A DNA stretch of 64,000 nt from an uncultured Prevotella sp. (GTDB lineage: Bacteria; Bacteroidota; Bacteroidia; Bacteroidales; Bacteroidaceae). Location of the stretch: assembly GCA_900540375.1 (NCBI GenBank), contig UQFS01000005.1, positions 62,001 to 126,000 on the forward strand, read 5' to 3'. The notes beneath the pieces are model-generated. The model made no database searches, was not told the origin of the DNA, and worked only from the letters and a program-made list of their open reading frames with translations. Both the position numbers and the translations under genes were made by a program. Position 1 is the stretch's first letter. Each line of letters begins with the position of its first letter. This document shows positions 9,310 through 17,504 of this stretch, in pieces.

Positions 9310-9349
9310 AGCACTTTTTGATGTTGGTTCTACGGCATCAAAAAGTGCT
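9310..9349 (+). other. Intercistronic hairpin between two amylase genes
   Basis: A perfect 14-bp stem, AGCACTTTTTGATG (9310-9323) and its complement (9336-9349), with a 12-nt loop. No T-run follows. It may protect or end part of the mRNA, giving unequal expression of the two amylases (inference). Confidence 0.6.
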
Positions 9350-9398
9350 TGGAAAGATCATAAATAACAAGATAAAAAAAGAGAACCGTGTGAAATCA

Positions 9399-11969
9399 AT
9401 GAAAACCATCGTCCTCTCGCTCGTCGCGCTGCTCTCCTTCATGGGCAACGCTTGGGCTGACAACAGCTATGGGCTGAAGGACAACATCCAGGATGGTGTC
9501 ATCCTGCACTGTTTCGACTGGAAACTCAATGACATCAAGGCTGAGATTCCGACCATCGCCAAAGCGGGCTTCACGGCCGTACAGACTTCGCCGATCCATC
9601 AGAAAGAGGGTTACGGCTCGGTATGGTATATGGCTTATCAGCCTTACGACTATGTCATCGGCAACGGACTCGGCTCAGCCGATGACCTGAGAGCACTCTG
9701 CACCGAGGCACATAAGTATGGCGTGAAGGTCATTGTCGACGTCGTGGCCAACCACACCAACGGCAACCTGAACTATGTCGCCGACTTTTGGAAGAACACC
9801 GACCTGTATCACAACTACGGCGGTGTGTCGAACTGGAACGACCGTTATCAGGTGACTCACGGCGAGATAGGCATGAAAGACCTCAAGACCGAGGACAGCC
9901 GCGTGCAGCAGAAGATCCACGCCTATGTCGAGAGCCTGAAGGGCTGTGGTGTCGACGGCATCCGCTGGGACGCTGCCAAGCATATCGGTCTGCCCTCCGA
10001 AGGCGACTCGTTCTGGCAGAACGTGCCCGACCAGAGCATGTACAACTATGGTGAGATCCTTGACGGCACGGGCGGAAACGATAGCCAGCTCTTGCCGGAA
10101 TACCAGAAGTATATCTCCATCACCGACAACGGCTATGGCAACGGCTTCGCCTCTTCTTTCAGCAGTGGCATCGTCAACAGCTCCATTGGCAACTTCAATC
10201 AGAAGGGTGCCGCTACGGCAAAGCTCGTCTACTGGGGCGAGAGTCACGATACCTACGCTAACGACGGCGGCTCTTCGAAGTATATGAGTCAGAACAATAT
10301 CGACCGTGCCTATGCTGTCGTAGCCGGTAACAACGGTGCCACAGCCCTCTACTTCTCGCGTCCCTCGTCTACGGACAAGAACTCCATGAAGCTCGGTCAG
10401 AAAGGCAGCACCCACTTCACCAGCACTGAGGTCGCTGAGGTCAACCACATGCATAACATCTGTGCAGGTGAGGACAACTACTATGTCCACAGCGACAACG
10501 TGGCCGCACAGGTGCGCAAGAGCGGTGCGATCATCGTCCTCGGTAACGGCAACAATCAAAGCGTAAGCGTTGCCAATGGTGCCGGTGACGGCAAGTGGCT
10601 CGCCACGGGTACTTACACGGATAAGATAGGTGGTGGAACATTCACTGTCACTTCCTCTACCATCAGCGGACAGGTGGGCTCCACAGGTATCGCTGTCATC
10701 TATAAGGGTGAGACTTCTAACGGAGGAAACACGGGTGAGGAAACCGGCGGCAACACCGGCAGCGAGGTGACAGACGCTTGTACGCCTACACTTGACAATG
10801 CTAACGAGCTGAGTTGCTTCTTCGAGACCTCTGATGGCAATGGCGTGAAAGCTTGGATCTGGGACAGCAGTAACAACTACACCGGCGGCTCATGGCCCGG
10901 TGAGTCGATGACGCTCATGGGCAAGGCTGCCAACGGCAGCTATATCTATAAGTGGACTTACAATGGTACGCTGACCACTACACCTACAAACGTCATCTTC
11001 ACACATAACGGAGAGACGAAGTTCAACGATACTGACGGTACATTCACCAACCATGGCTACTACACCGAGTCAAGTGCTGCCTCTGCTACACAGACCATCA
11101 CCAAGGTCAAGGAAGGTGACAATACAGGTGGAAACACGGGTGATAACACAGGCGGTGAAACCGGTGATAACACCAATATCCACGTCTATGTGAAGGCCTC
11201 CGGCGCTCCTTATATCTATGTTTGGTACGACAACAATGGCACCACAGAGGAGCCCAACGGCAGTTGGTACAGCACGAAGGCCATGACAGCTTCCTCCACA
11301 GGATGGTATGTCTACACGGCTCCGGCAGGTGTCTCCCCCATCAACTTCATCCTGACTTCAACAGCAGGCGGTGACAAGCTTACCGGCGATGTAGAGGGTG
11401 TTACTGCTGATGTCTACTATGCTGTCAACGGCTCTTCGGCTACTGCGACCACCGAGCGCCCTGATGGCAGTGGTTCTACTACGACTGACAGCGAGATCAT
11501 GCTTGACAACAGTGATGAGATCTCGGTATTCTTTGAGACCAGTGGCTCGGAAACGCCGTATGTCTACACATGGAAGGACGGCACGACCTGGCTCACTGCA
11601 GAGTGGCCGGGAGACGTCATGACGCTCTGCACGACCCTCGCCTCCGGCGCTAAGGTCTATAAATGGATCTACACGGGTACTGAGACGGAGCTCCCGACAG
11701 GTCTCCTCTTCACGCATGACGGCGGTTCGAAGTACGATAATACCAACGGTACCTTTACCAACCATGGATACTACACAGCCTCCAGTCCGATGACAAGCGT
11801 CAAGACGATCGCGAAAGCGAAAGCTATCACAACAGCCATCGTCAGTCTGGAACGTCAGGAGTCTGAGAACAATACCATATATTATACACTTTCAGGCACC
11901 CGTCTGAATGCGAAGCCTACACGTCCCGGCATCTATGTCCGGAGCGGTAAGAAGATTGTTATCAGATAA
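9399..11969 (+). CDS. Secreted GH13 alpha-amylase with three starch-binding modules
   Basis: Exported alpha-amylase of 856 residues. The in-frame ATG at 9318 would place 27 unlikely residues before the signal peptide MKTIVLSLVALLSFMGNAWA and lies inside the intercistronic hairpin, so 9399 is chosen. The GH13 core shows VIVDVVANHTNG, nucleophile Asp191 in GVDGIRWDAAKH, Glu219 in YNYGEI and Asp284 in GESHDTY. Three CBM26-like modules start near residues 469, 593 and 705, separated by Gly/Asn/Thr linkers of the NTGGNTGDNTGG type. The tail is GIYVRSGKKIVIR. It lies 104 bp after the previous amylase with no promoter seen between, so it is probably read from operator 2. Confidence 0.92.
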   Translation: MKTIVLSLVALLSFMGNAWADNSYGLKDNIQDGVILHCFDWKLNDIKAEIPTIAKAGFTAVQTSPIHQKEGYGSVWYMAYQPYDYVIGNGLGSADDLRALCTEAHKYGVKVIVDVVANHTNGNLNYVADFWKNTDLYHNYGGVSNWNDRYQVTHGEIGMKDLKTEDSRVQQKIHAYVESLKGCGVDGIRWDAAKHIGLPSEGDSFWQNVPDQSMYNYGEILDGTGGNDSQLLPEYQKYISITDNGYGNGFASSFSSGIVNSSIGNFNQKGAATAKLVYWGESHDTYANDGGSSKYMSQNNIDRAYAVVAGNNGATALYFSRPSSTDKNSMKLGQKGSTHFTSTEVAEVNHMHNICAGEDNYYVHSDNVAAQVRKSGAIIVLGNGNNQSVSVANGAGDGKWLATGTYTDKIGGGTFTVTSSTISGQVGSTGIAVIYKGETSNGGNTGEETGGNTGSEVTDACTPTLDNANELSCFFETSDGNGVKAWIWDSSNNYTGGSWPGESMTLMGKAANGSYIYKWTYNGTLTTTPTNVIFTHNGETKFNDTDGTFTNHGYYTESSAASATQTITKVKEGDNTGGNTGDNTGGETGDNTNIHVYVKASGAPYIYVWYDNNGTTEEPNGSWYSTKAMTASSTGWYVYTAPAGVSPINFILTSTAGGDKLTGDVEGVTADVYYAVNGSSATATTERPDGSGSTTTDSEIMLDNSDEISVFFETSGSETPYVYTWKDGTTWLTAEWPGDVMTLCTTLASGAKVYKWIYTGTETELPTGLLFTHDGGSKYDNTNGTFTNHGYYTASSPMTSVKTIAKAKAITTAIVSLERQESENNTIYYTLSGTRLNAKPTRPGIYVRSGKKIVIR

Positions 11970-11987
11970 CAGGAATTGGTTTAAAGC

Positions 11988-12017
11988 AAACAGGGTCGGC
12001 GATTACCGACCCTGTTT
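11988..12017 (+). terminator. Rho-independent terminator
   Basis: Stem AAACAGGGTCGG (11988-11999), 6-nt loop, complement (12006-12017) ending in TTT. It lies 18 bp behind the amylase stop. It abuts the end of the minus-strand pseudogene and could act on both strands. Confidence 0.85.
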
Positions 12018-12339
12018 CATTTCAGGAGGAAGCCCATGTACAACGGCATCGTGGGGATCCCATCCTTGATGCCTACGTTATAATTGCCGAGTTTGCTGAG
12101 CCTTGCTTTCGTCGGAGAGTTCAGCGATGTGGAAGCCAATGCCGCGGCGGATCACCTCATGCGAATCGTAGGCGGTGAGGCGGTAGCGTGTGTGGGCGAG
12201 ACGACCCTTGAGCGATTCGAGTCAGGTCTTGCTTTTGTCGTAGGTGATCGTGCCCCTGCGCCGGTCCGGCAAATGTCGGAAGCGCAAGCGACAGCAGGGT
12301 GACGAACAGAAGTAGAAAATGGAATGTCTGCTTTTGCAT
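12017..12339 (-). pseudogene. Decayed gene for a small exported protein
   Basis: The minus strand starts with ATG at 12339 and a convincing signal peptide (MQKQTFHFLLLFVTLL...TFAG), but the coherent continuation jumps frame near 12260 to GTITYDKSKT, meets an internal TGA, continues as LESLKGRLAHTRYRLTAYDSHEV and RGIGFHIAELSDESKA, then shifts again to KLGNYNVGIKDGIPTMPLY before a TGA at 12017-12019. Restored, it would be about 105 residues. The pieces read as one protein interrupted by at least two frameshifts and one stop. I do not recognise the family. It could also be a true gene with sequence errors, but three lesions in 320 bp favour decay. Confidence 0.65.
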
Positions 12340-12591
12340 TGATTGTGATTATAGATAGAGATTTATTTATTGGCAGTTGGGCCCATGTGCATTGACAAGA
12401 TGAATGTTACCTAAACTTCTACAATGAATATGACTAATACATTGCAAAGGTAATAGAAAAGAACGACAGAATTGTCAAGGCAACTAAAGAAACGTCCTAA
12501 AATACCTAATGATATGGATGCTTGTCAGCGGAAATAAAGTCTCGCAGGCAAAAAAATCAGTCATTGATTCACGATACTGACTGATTATTTG
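12340..12591. other. Intergenic, no gene seen
   Basis: AT-rich spacer between the decayed exported gene and the helicase. The only structure noted is an 8-bp inverted repeat ATCAGTCA (12556-12563) with TGACTGAT (12578-12585), just upstream of the helicase -7 element. Confidence 0.5.
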
Positions 12592-12599
12592 TATTTTTG
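12592..12599 (+). promoter_or_regulatory. -7 promoter element of the helicase gene
   Basis: TATTTTTG fits TAnnTTTG and lies 44 bp before the ATG. The inverted repeat at 12556-12585 overlaps the spacer and could be an operator. Confidence 0.5.
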
Positions 12600-12643
12600 C
12601 ACCTAAAGTATTTCAATCATAGCATTATTCCCAAAACATATCC

Positions 12644-15600
12644 ATGGCAAAAGAAGACACTGAATACATCGACGACGCCGTTCTGCAAATGATGGCCTGC
12701 AATGTCCGGCCATTCACAAAGACTGACATTATAGAGTGGGGCTCTACCGCACTCCACACCCGCATGAAGAGTTCACAGAGCTTTCTGGCACGCTATGAGG
12801 GCAATGTCATAGAGAGCATCGGGACGAACAAAAATAATGTGGAACGGTATTATCTCAAGCCGGAGATATGGATAGAGGTGCTAAAAAACGTACAGCAGAA
12901 CTTTTTTAAACATTGGGTCGGCGCGGTCGAAGAGCGTGGTCATTGGTATATCCAGAACGATGAAGACACGAGTACGAGGAATGACTTCACCGAGTCGTTC
13001 TACGCCTTCCTCCATGGTCAGCCGTTTGAACCCCAGGCTTCCAAGGTAGGATGGCCTAAGTGGGCTTCGACAGTCTTTATGACCGAGCGCAACGCTATGA
13101 ACATGATGTGGGGAGTCTTCTTCTATAAGTTCATCGACCGCTTGGCCGACATGCCGGAGAATGCGCCGTATATCAAGGCGACAAGTGAGAAGCTCAAAGA
13201 ATTCCTGTTCTATGTTCGCAAGGTGCACATCCTCTATTTGCTGCCAGTCAACGAAGATTTGATACAGGATACGCTGATCGTTCCCGGAAAAGTGCTTACC
13301 GAGAAAGACGTGGAGCGCGACGCCTTTGTCAATCTCTATCTCCGCTTTCTGCGCGACGGCAATCTGAAAGCGGCGCTTCACTCGGTCGTTGGCTCCTGCG
13401 AGTCCACCAGCGTGCTGCAAATGATACAAGCTGTTCAAAAGAAAGACTACGGTCTGGCAATTACGATCTTCCAACGGCTCGTCAAGGGAACACGTGCATA
13501 TTTCCTGCCCGAGAACCCTTTGGCTAACTTCTATTATGCCGTAGCCCTCTACCTCGACAAGTCTGCCGCTGCCATGAAGAAAACAGAGACGATTCTGCGG
13601 AGCAAAGAGATCTACTTCAGCTATCTCGCCGCGGAGAACGTCATTCTGACGGCTAAGCTTGGGCAGTCGGCATTAGACAACTGCATCGTCAGGAAAGCCG
13701 ACAGCGCACCTTTGGAGAATATACTTTACTATTTTGCTCTGAAGCATTTCCATGTAGTGAAGAACAGGGAACTACTTGAGAACTTTGATTCGTATGTTCA
13801 AAAACAATTAGACAGAGGACTGAATCTGCTCAAACTGGAGATGAGCGCAGACTTTGACTTCCTCAAGGACGAGCAGGCCGCTTTGGAGAAGACAACCGGC
13901 ATGCACCCCTCGCTGCCCTACATCAAGGTGGTTCCGCCATGGGAGAATGTGCTCAACCAACTGCTTGAAGAAGAGACAGTGCACGGCAAAGGATCAGAAA
14001 AGACGGGTCAGGTGAGTACTGAGCGCATTAGCTATCTTCTCAACCGGGACAGTCTCTACGTGCAACCTCGGTTGCAGAAAAGTCGTGACGGCATCTCCTG
14101 GTCGTCAGGACGCAACATCGCGATGGCCAGATTCCGCGACGGCGGTGCCCTGCCCTATACGCAGCAGGACCGTGCCGTGGCCTCGTTGGTGGTGGAATAT
14201 AACTCGGGCTGGTATGGCAATACATCGTATGAACTCGAAGGGGCTGCCGTCGTCAACGCGCTTGCCGGGCATCCTTTCGTCTTTGACGATAAAGACCCGA
14301 CGAGCCGTATTGACATCGTCAAGGAAAAGCTTCAACTGTCGGTGACACGCAACGAGCGGGGATATACCGTCAAGAGCAACATTCTCCTGAAGGATATGGA
14401 CAGCTCCGGCTATGCTGTCTGCGAGGAGACACCCCAACTGCTCAAGGTTGTGAAGATCACGGGGAGGCAACAGCAGAACCTGAAATTGCTCAATTCCATC
14501 GGCACCTTCCCGCCCGAGGCTAAGGACAAACTCACGAAGGTGCTCGAAGCCTTCTCGCACAATATGGTGGTCATGGGCGATCTGCTGCAAAACACCAACA
14601 TCAAGACGGTGGAGACCGACAGCCGCATCATCTTCCGCTTGCAGCCCAGTGAGGACGAGATCAACCTGCAACTGCTCGTCCGGCCGTTTACGAAGTGTCC
14701 ACCCTATATGCGGCCTATGGAAGGCATGGAGATGATCTCCACCACCTATCAGGGCGAGAGTCTCCAGACACATCGCAACATGAAGGCCGAGGGCAAGAAC
14801 CTCAAGAAGGCCTCTCAGTTGCTTAAGCCCTTTGAGGATGAGCAGGACGGTGACCACTGGGCACTGTCTATCGAGGAGTGTCTCAGCCTTCTCGACACGT
14901 TGCGCGAACATCCCGACGATGGCATCGTGGAGTGGCCGGAAGGCGCACGCTTCACGGTACGACGCGGTAAACTCGTACCCAACGCCATGCATCTCGCCGT
15001 GAACTCCATGACAAGCTGGTTCGACATCTCCGGCAACATAGAGATCGGTGATGGAGAGAAGATGAAGATAGCGGAACTGATGGACAAGGTGCGGCAGGCC
15101 AAAGGCAACTTCATCCAACTCGGCGACAACGAGTATGTGGCTGTCAGTGAACAACTGCGGCGCCAGCTGGCCACACTCGACAAGATGAGCCAGCAGCAGC
15201 GCGGCCACCTGCGCATCGCTACCTACAACGCTCCGGCACTTGAAGACATGGAAGCGGCAGGCATCGACCTGGAAGCCGATCAACACTATCGCGACTTCAT
15301 CCAGCGTGTCGAGGAGTCGGGTAACCTGAAGGTGCGTGTGCCCCGAAACATTAATGCTGAGCTGCGCGACTATCAGAAAGAAGGCTACGTGTGGATGTCA
15401 CGACTGGCCTATTGGGGCGCGGGTGCGTTGCTCGCCGATGATATGGGACTGGGCAAGACGCTCCAGACCATCACCGTGCTGCTCAGCCGTGCCAAGGAGG
15501 GTGCCGCCCTCGTAGTGGTGCCCACCTCGCTCATCCTCAACTGGCGCGACGAGCTCGGTCGCTTTGCGCCGGGACTCAACGTGAAAATCCTCAACCAGGC

Positions 15601-16738
15601 CGGCGACGGCCGTAGCGGCATGGTCAAGGAGGCCACCGCCTTCGATGTGGTCATTACCACCTACGGCCTGCTCATCAACGAGGAGGAGAGCCTCTGTGGC
15701 CGGGAGTGGAACACCATCGTGCTCGACGAGGCACATACCATCAAGAACCGTGACACGAAGATGTCGAAGGCGGCCATGAAGCTAAAAGGCACCTTCCGCA
15801 TCCTGCTCACCGGTACGCCGGTGCAGAACAACCTCAGTGAGATCTGGAACCTCATGCAGTTTGCCAATCCTAATCTGCTCGGCTCGTTCCAACAGTTCTC
15901 TGACCGCTTTATTGCGCCTATCGAGAAGCTCCACGACAAAGCTACGCAGCGTGTGCTGCGTAGCGTCATCTCGCCGTTTATCTTGCGACGGACGAAGAAC
16001 GATGTGCTCAACGAACTGCCCGAGAAGACAGAGGTCACGCGCAAGGTGCAACTGTCTCCCGAAGAGTGGGCACTCTACGACAATATCCGGCAGAAGGCGC
16101 TCATCAACCTCGCTGACGGCGAGGCCACGCCACTGCAGACGCTCACCGAGCTCACCCGCCTGCGTCAGGCTGCCTGCAACGCCCAGCTCATCGACAGGAA
16201 GTTGCGCATACCTTCATCCAAGGAGGCTGTCTTTCTGGAGATGGTCGACTCGCTCCACGACAACCACCACCGTGCTCTGGTCTTCAGCCAGTTCACTTCT
16301 CATCTGGCACTCATCCGCAAGGTGCTTGACAAGCGGGGCATCGAATATCTCTATCTCGACGGTGCCACACCGGCCAAAGAGCGTGACAAACTCGTTCATG
16401 AGTTCCAGACGGGCGACATGCCACTCTTCCTCATCAGTCTGAAAGCGGGCGGACTGGGACTGAACCTCACCGCCGCCGACTATGTCATCCACCTCGATCC
16501 GTGGTGGAATCCCGCCATTGAGGAGCAGGCCTCTGACCGTGCCTACCGCATCGGACAACAGAATCCCGTCACCGTCTACCGCCTCATCGCTGAGGGTACC
16601 ATCGAGGAAAAGATCATCCAACTCCATCAGAGCAAGAAGTCACTTGCCGACGCGCTCCTTGAGGGCGGCGACCTTAGTGCCAAACTCTCCAAGGACGAAT
16701 TGCTGCAACTGTTGCGGGGAAACAGTGTCAATGCCTAA
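12644..16738 (+). CDS. SNF2/RapA-type DEAH helicase-like ATPase
   Basis: A 1364-residue SWI2/SNF2-family ATPase, which uses ATP to translocate on duplex DNA and remodel bound proteins; bacterial members are usually linked to transcription recycling or DNA repair. The N-terminal 900 residues are a poorly characterised region found in large Bacteroidota homologues. The C-terminal third has all motifs: ADDMGLGKT (Lys938), LDEAH (Asp1028), LLTGTPVQNN, then the second RecA lobe with RALVFSQFTSHL, GGLGLNL, HLDPWWNP and QASDRAYRIGQ. It is monocistronic. A REP-like element follows 28 bp after the stop. No role in the starch system is implied. Confidence 0.92.
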   Translation: MAKEDTEYIDDAVLQMMACNVRPFTKTDIIEWGSTALHTRMKSSQSFLARYEGNVIESIGTNKNNVERYYLKPEIWIEVLKNVQQNFFKHWVGAVEERGHWYIQNDEDTSTRNDFTESFYAFLHGQPFEPQASKVGWPKWASTVFMTERNAMNMMWGVFFYKFIDRLADMPENAPYIKATSEKLKEFLFYVRKVHILYLLPVNEDLIQDTLIVPGKVLTEKDVERDAFVNLYLRFLRDGNLKAALHSVVGSCESTSVLQMIQAVQKKDYGLAITIFQRLVKGTRAYFLPENPLANFYYAVALYLDKSAAAMKKTETILRSKEIYFSYLAAENVILTAKLGQSALDNCIVRKADSAPLENILYYFALKHFHVVKNRELLENFDSYVQKQLDRGLNLLKLEMSADFDFLKDEQAALEKTTGMHPSLPYIKVVPPWENVLNQLLEEETVHGKGSEKTGQVSTERISYLLNRDSLYVQPRLQKSRDGISWSSGRNIAMARFRDGGALPYTQQDRAVASLVVEYNSGWYGNTSYELEGAAVVNALAGHPFVFDDKDPTSRIDIVKEKLQLSVTRNERGYTVKSNILLKDMDSSGYAVCEETPQLLKVVKITGRQQQNLKLLNSIGTFPPEAKDKLTKVLEAFSHNMVVMGDLLQNTNIKTVETDSRIIFRLQPSEDEINLQLLVRPFTKCPPYMRPMEGMEMISTTYQGESLQTHRNMKAEGKNLKKASQLLKPFEDEQDGDHWALSIEECLSLLDTLREHPDDGIVEWPEGARFTVRRGKLVPNAMHLAVNSMTSWFDISGNIEIGDGEKMKIAELMDKVRQAKGNFIQLGDNEYVAVSEQLRRQLATLDKMSQQQRGHLRIATYNAPALEDMEAAGIDLEADQHYRDFIQRVEESGNLKVRVPRNINAELRDYQKEGYVWMSRLAYWGAGALLADDMGLGKTLQTITVLLSRAKEGAALVVVPTSLILNWRDELGRFAPGLNVKILNQAGDGRSGMVKEATAFDVVITTYGLLINEEESLCGREWNTIVLDEAHTIKNRDTKMSKAAMKLKGTFRILLTGTPVQNNLSEIWNLMQFANPNLLGSFQQFSDRFIAPIEKLHDKATQRVLRSVISPFILRRTKNDVLNELPEKTEVTRKVQLSPEEWALYDNIRQKALINLADGEATPLQTLTELTRLRQAACNAQLIDRKLRIPSSKEAVFLEMVDSLHDNHHRALVFSQFTSHLALIRKVLDKRGIEYLYLDGATPAKERDKLVHEFQTGDMPLFLISLKAGGLGLNLTAADYVIHLDPWWNPAIEEQASDRAYRIGQQNPVTVYRLIAEGTIEEKIIQLHQSKKSLADALLEGGDLSAKLSKDELLQLLRGNSVNA

Positions 16739-16766
16739 ATACAGTCTCACCCCCATACCCCTTCAG

Positions 16767-16810
16767 CCTCACCCCTCACCCCCTCTCCAAAGGGGGAGGG
16801 GGAGTGATTA
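16767..16810 (+). repeat. REP-like GC-rich palindrome, copy 2
   Basis: CCTCACCCCTCACCCC followed by the hairpin CCCTCTCC/GGGGGAGGG and GTGATTA, shortly behind the helicase stop. A partial C-rich repeat precedes it at 16745-16764. It has the same orientation relative to the upstream gene as copies 3-6. Confidence 0.75.
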
Positions 16811-16942
16811 CCGCCAAAAGCTGAGGAAGTAGGAGGTGACGCGTCCCGTGTCACATAATCATAATAGTGGTTGTAAAACGCTTGACACAGGTCAATAAAA
16901 CTATGAATATGCAATTTTTATACCAACAGACTTTCTTTTCCT

Positions 16943-16973
16943 TTTGTATATTGATGCTAATTTTATACCTTTG
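16943..16973 (+). promoter_or_regulatory. Consensus promoter of the lysO remnant
   Basis: TTTG (16943-16946), 19-bp spacer, TACCTTTG (16966-16973): a perfect Bacteroidota -33/-7 pair 27 bp ahead of the ATG at 17000. A fully consensus promoter in front of a broken gene suggests the damage is recent or a sequence artefact. Confidence 0.75.
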
Positions 16974-16999
16974 CACGCCGTAACCAATAAAGGAAAAGA

Positions 17000-17381
17000 A
17001 TGTCTAGGATACTCATTGTCTTGCTTGTCGGCATCGTACTGGGCTTTGCGCTGCAGCGTGTGCTACATATCCGTCAGGTGGAGACAAGCGCTCATTATAC
17101 TATCTGTGCCCTGCTTTTTGTCTTCGGACTGGGTTTAGGCTCCAACGACTCGCTGATGCACAACATCGGATTCTACGGCTTGGAGGCTGTTGTGGTGGCA
17201 CTCTTGGGCATGGCCGGAAGCTATCAGTGTGGCGGGCATCTCTTCCATGGGCGTATGCCTGCCTTCCATCCTGAGCAGTACGGGTAACAAGCGCTATATG
17301 CCCATCGCCATCTTCCATGGTCTCTGTCTGGAAATCAGCGTGCCGATGCTTGTCACCTTCTTCTGTAGCGTGAATTTATAG
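17000..17381 (+). pseudogene. lysO: lysO-like lysine exporter, internally deleted remnant
   Basis: The first frame (17000-17287) starts like the N-terminal half of LysO/YbjE exporters: MSRILIVLLVGIVLGFALQ, LLFVFGLGLGSNDSL, GLEAVVVALLGMAGS. From about 17226 the similarity continues one frame over as ISSMGVCLPSIL, GNKRYMPIAIFHG and ISVPMLVTFFC, the extreme C-terminus of the same family, ending at 17381. Everything between (most of the membrane domain) is missing. In Bacteroidota LysO is often encoded by two adjacent genes; here the first appears fused to the last 50 residues of the second by a deletion that also changes frame. The product cannot be a working exporter. Confidence 0.75.
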
Positions 17382-17480
17382 TGGTCAAAAGGCTATTATG
17401 CAGTTGGTCAAATGCGTTTTTTAAATTACCACTCCTTATTGTTATCGTAGCAGGTCGGTGTAGAGAGCAGAGTGTTTAAA

Positions 17481-17503
17481 ATGTCATTCCCCTCTCCTTT
17501 AGG
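17481..17503 (-). repeat. REP-like element, degenerate copy 3
   Basis: GGAGAGGGGAATGAC on the minus strand matches the right half of the REP-like family (GGGGAGAGGGGAGTGAC). It lies directly behind the susA stop, oriented as in the other 3'-end copies. Confidence 0.5.
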
Positions 17504-17504
17504 A

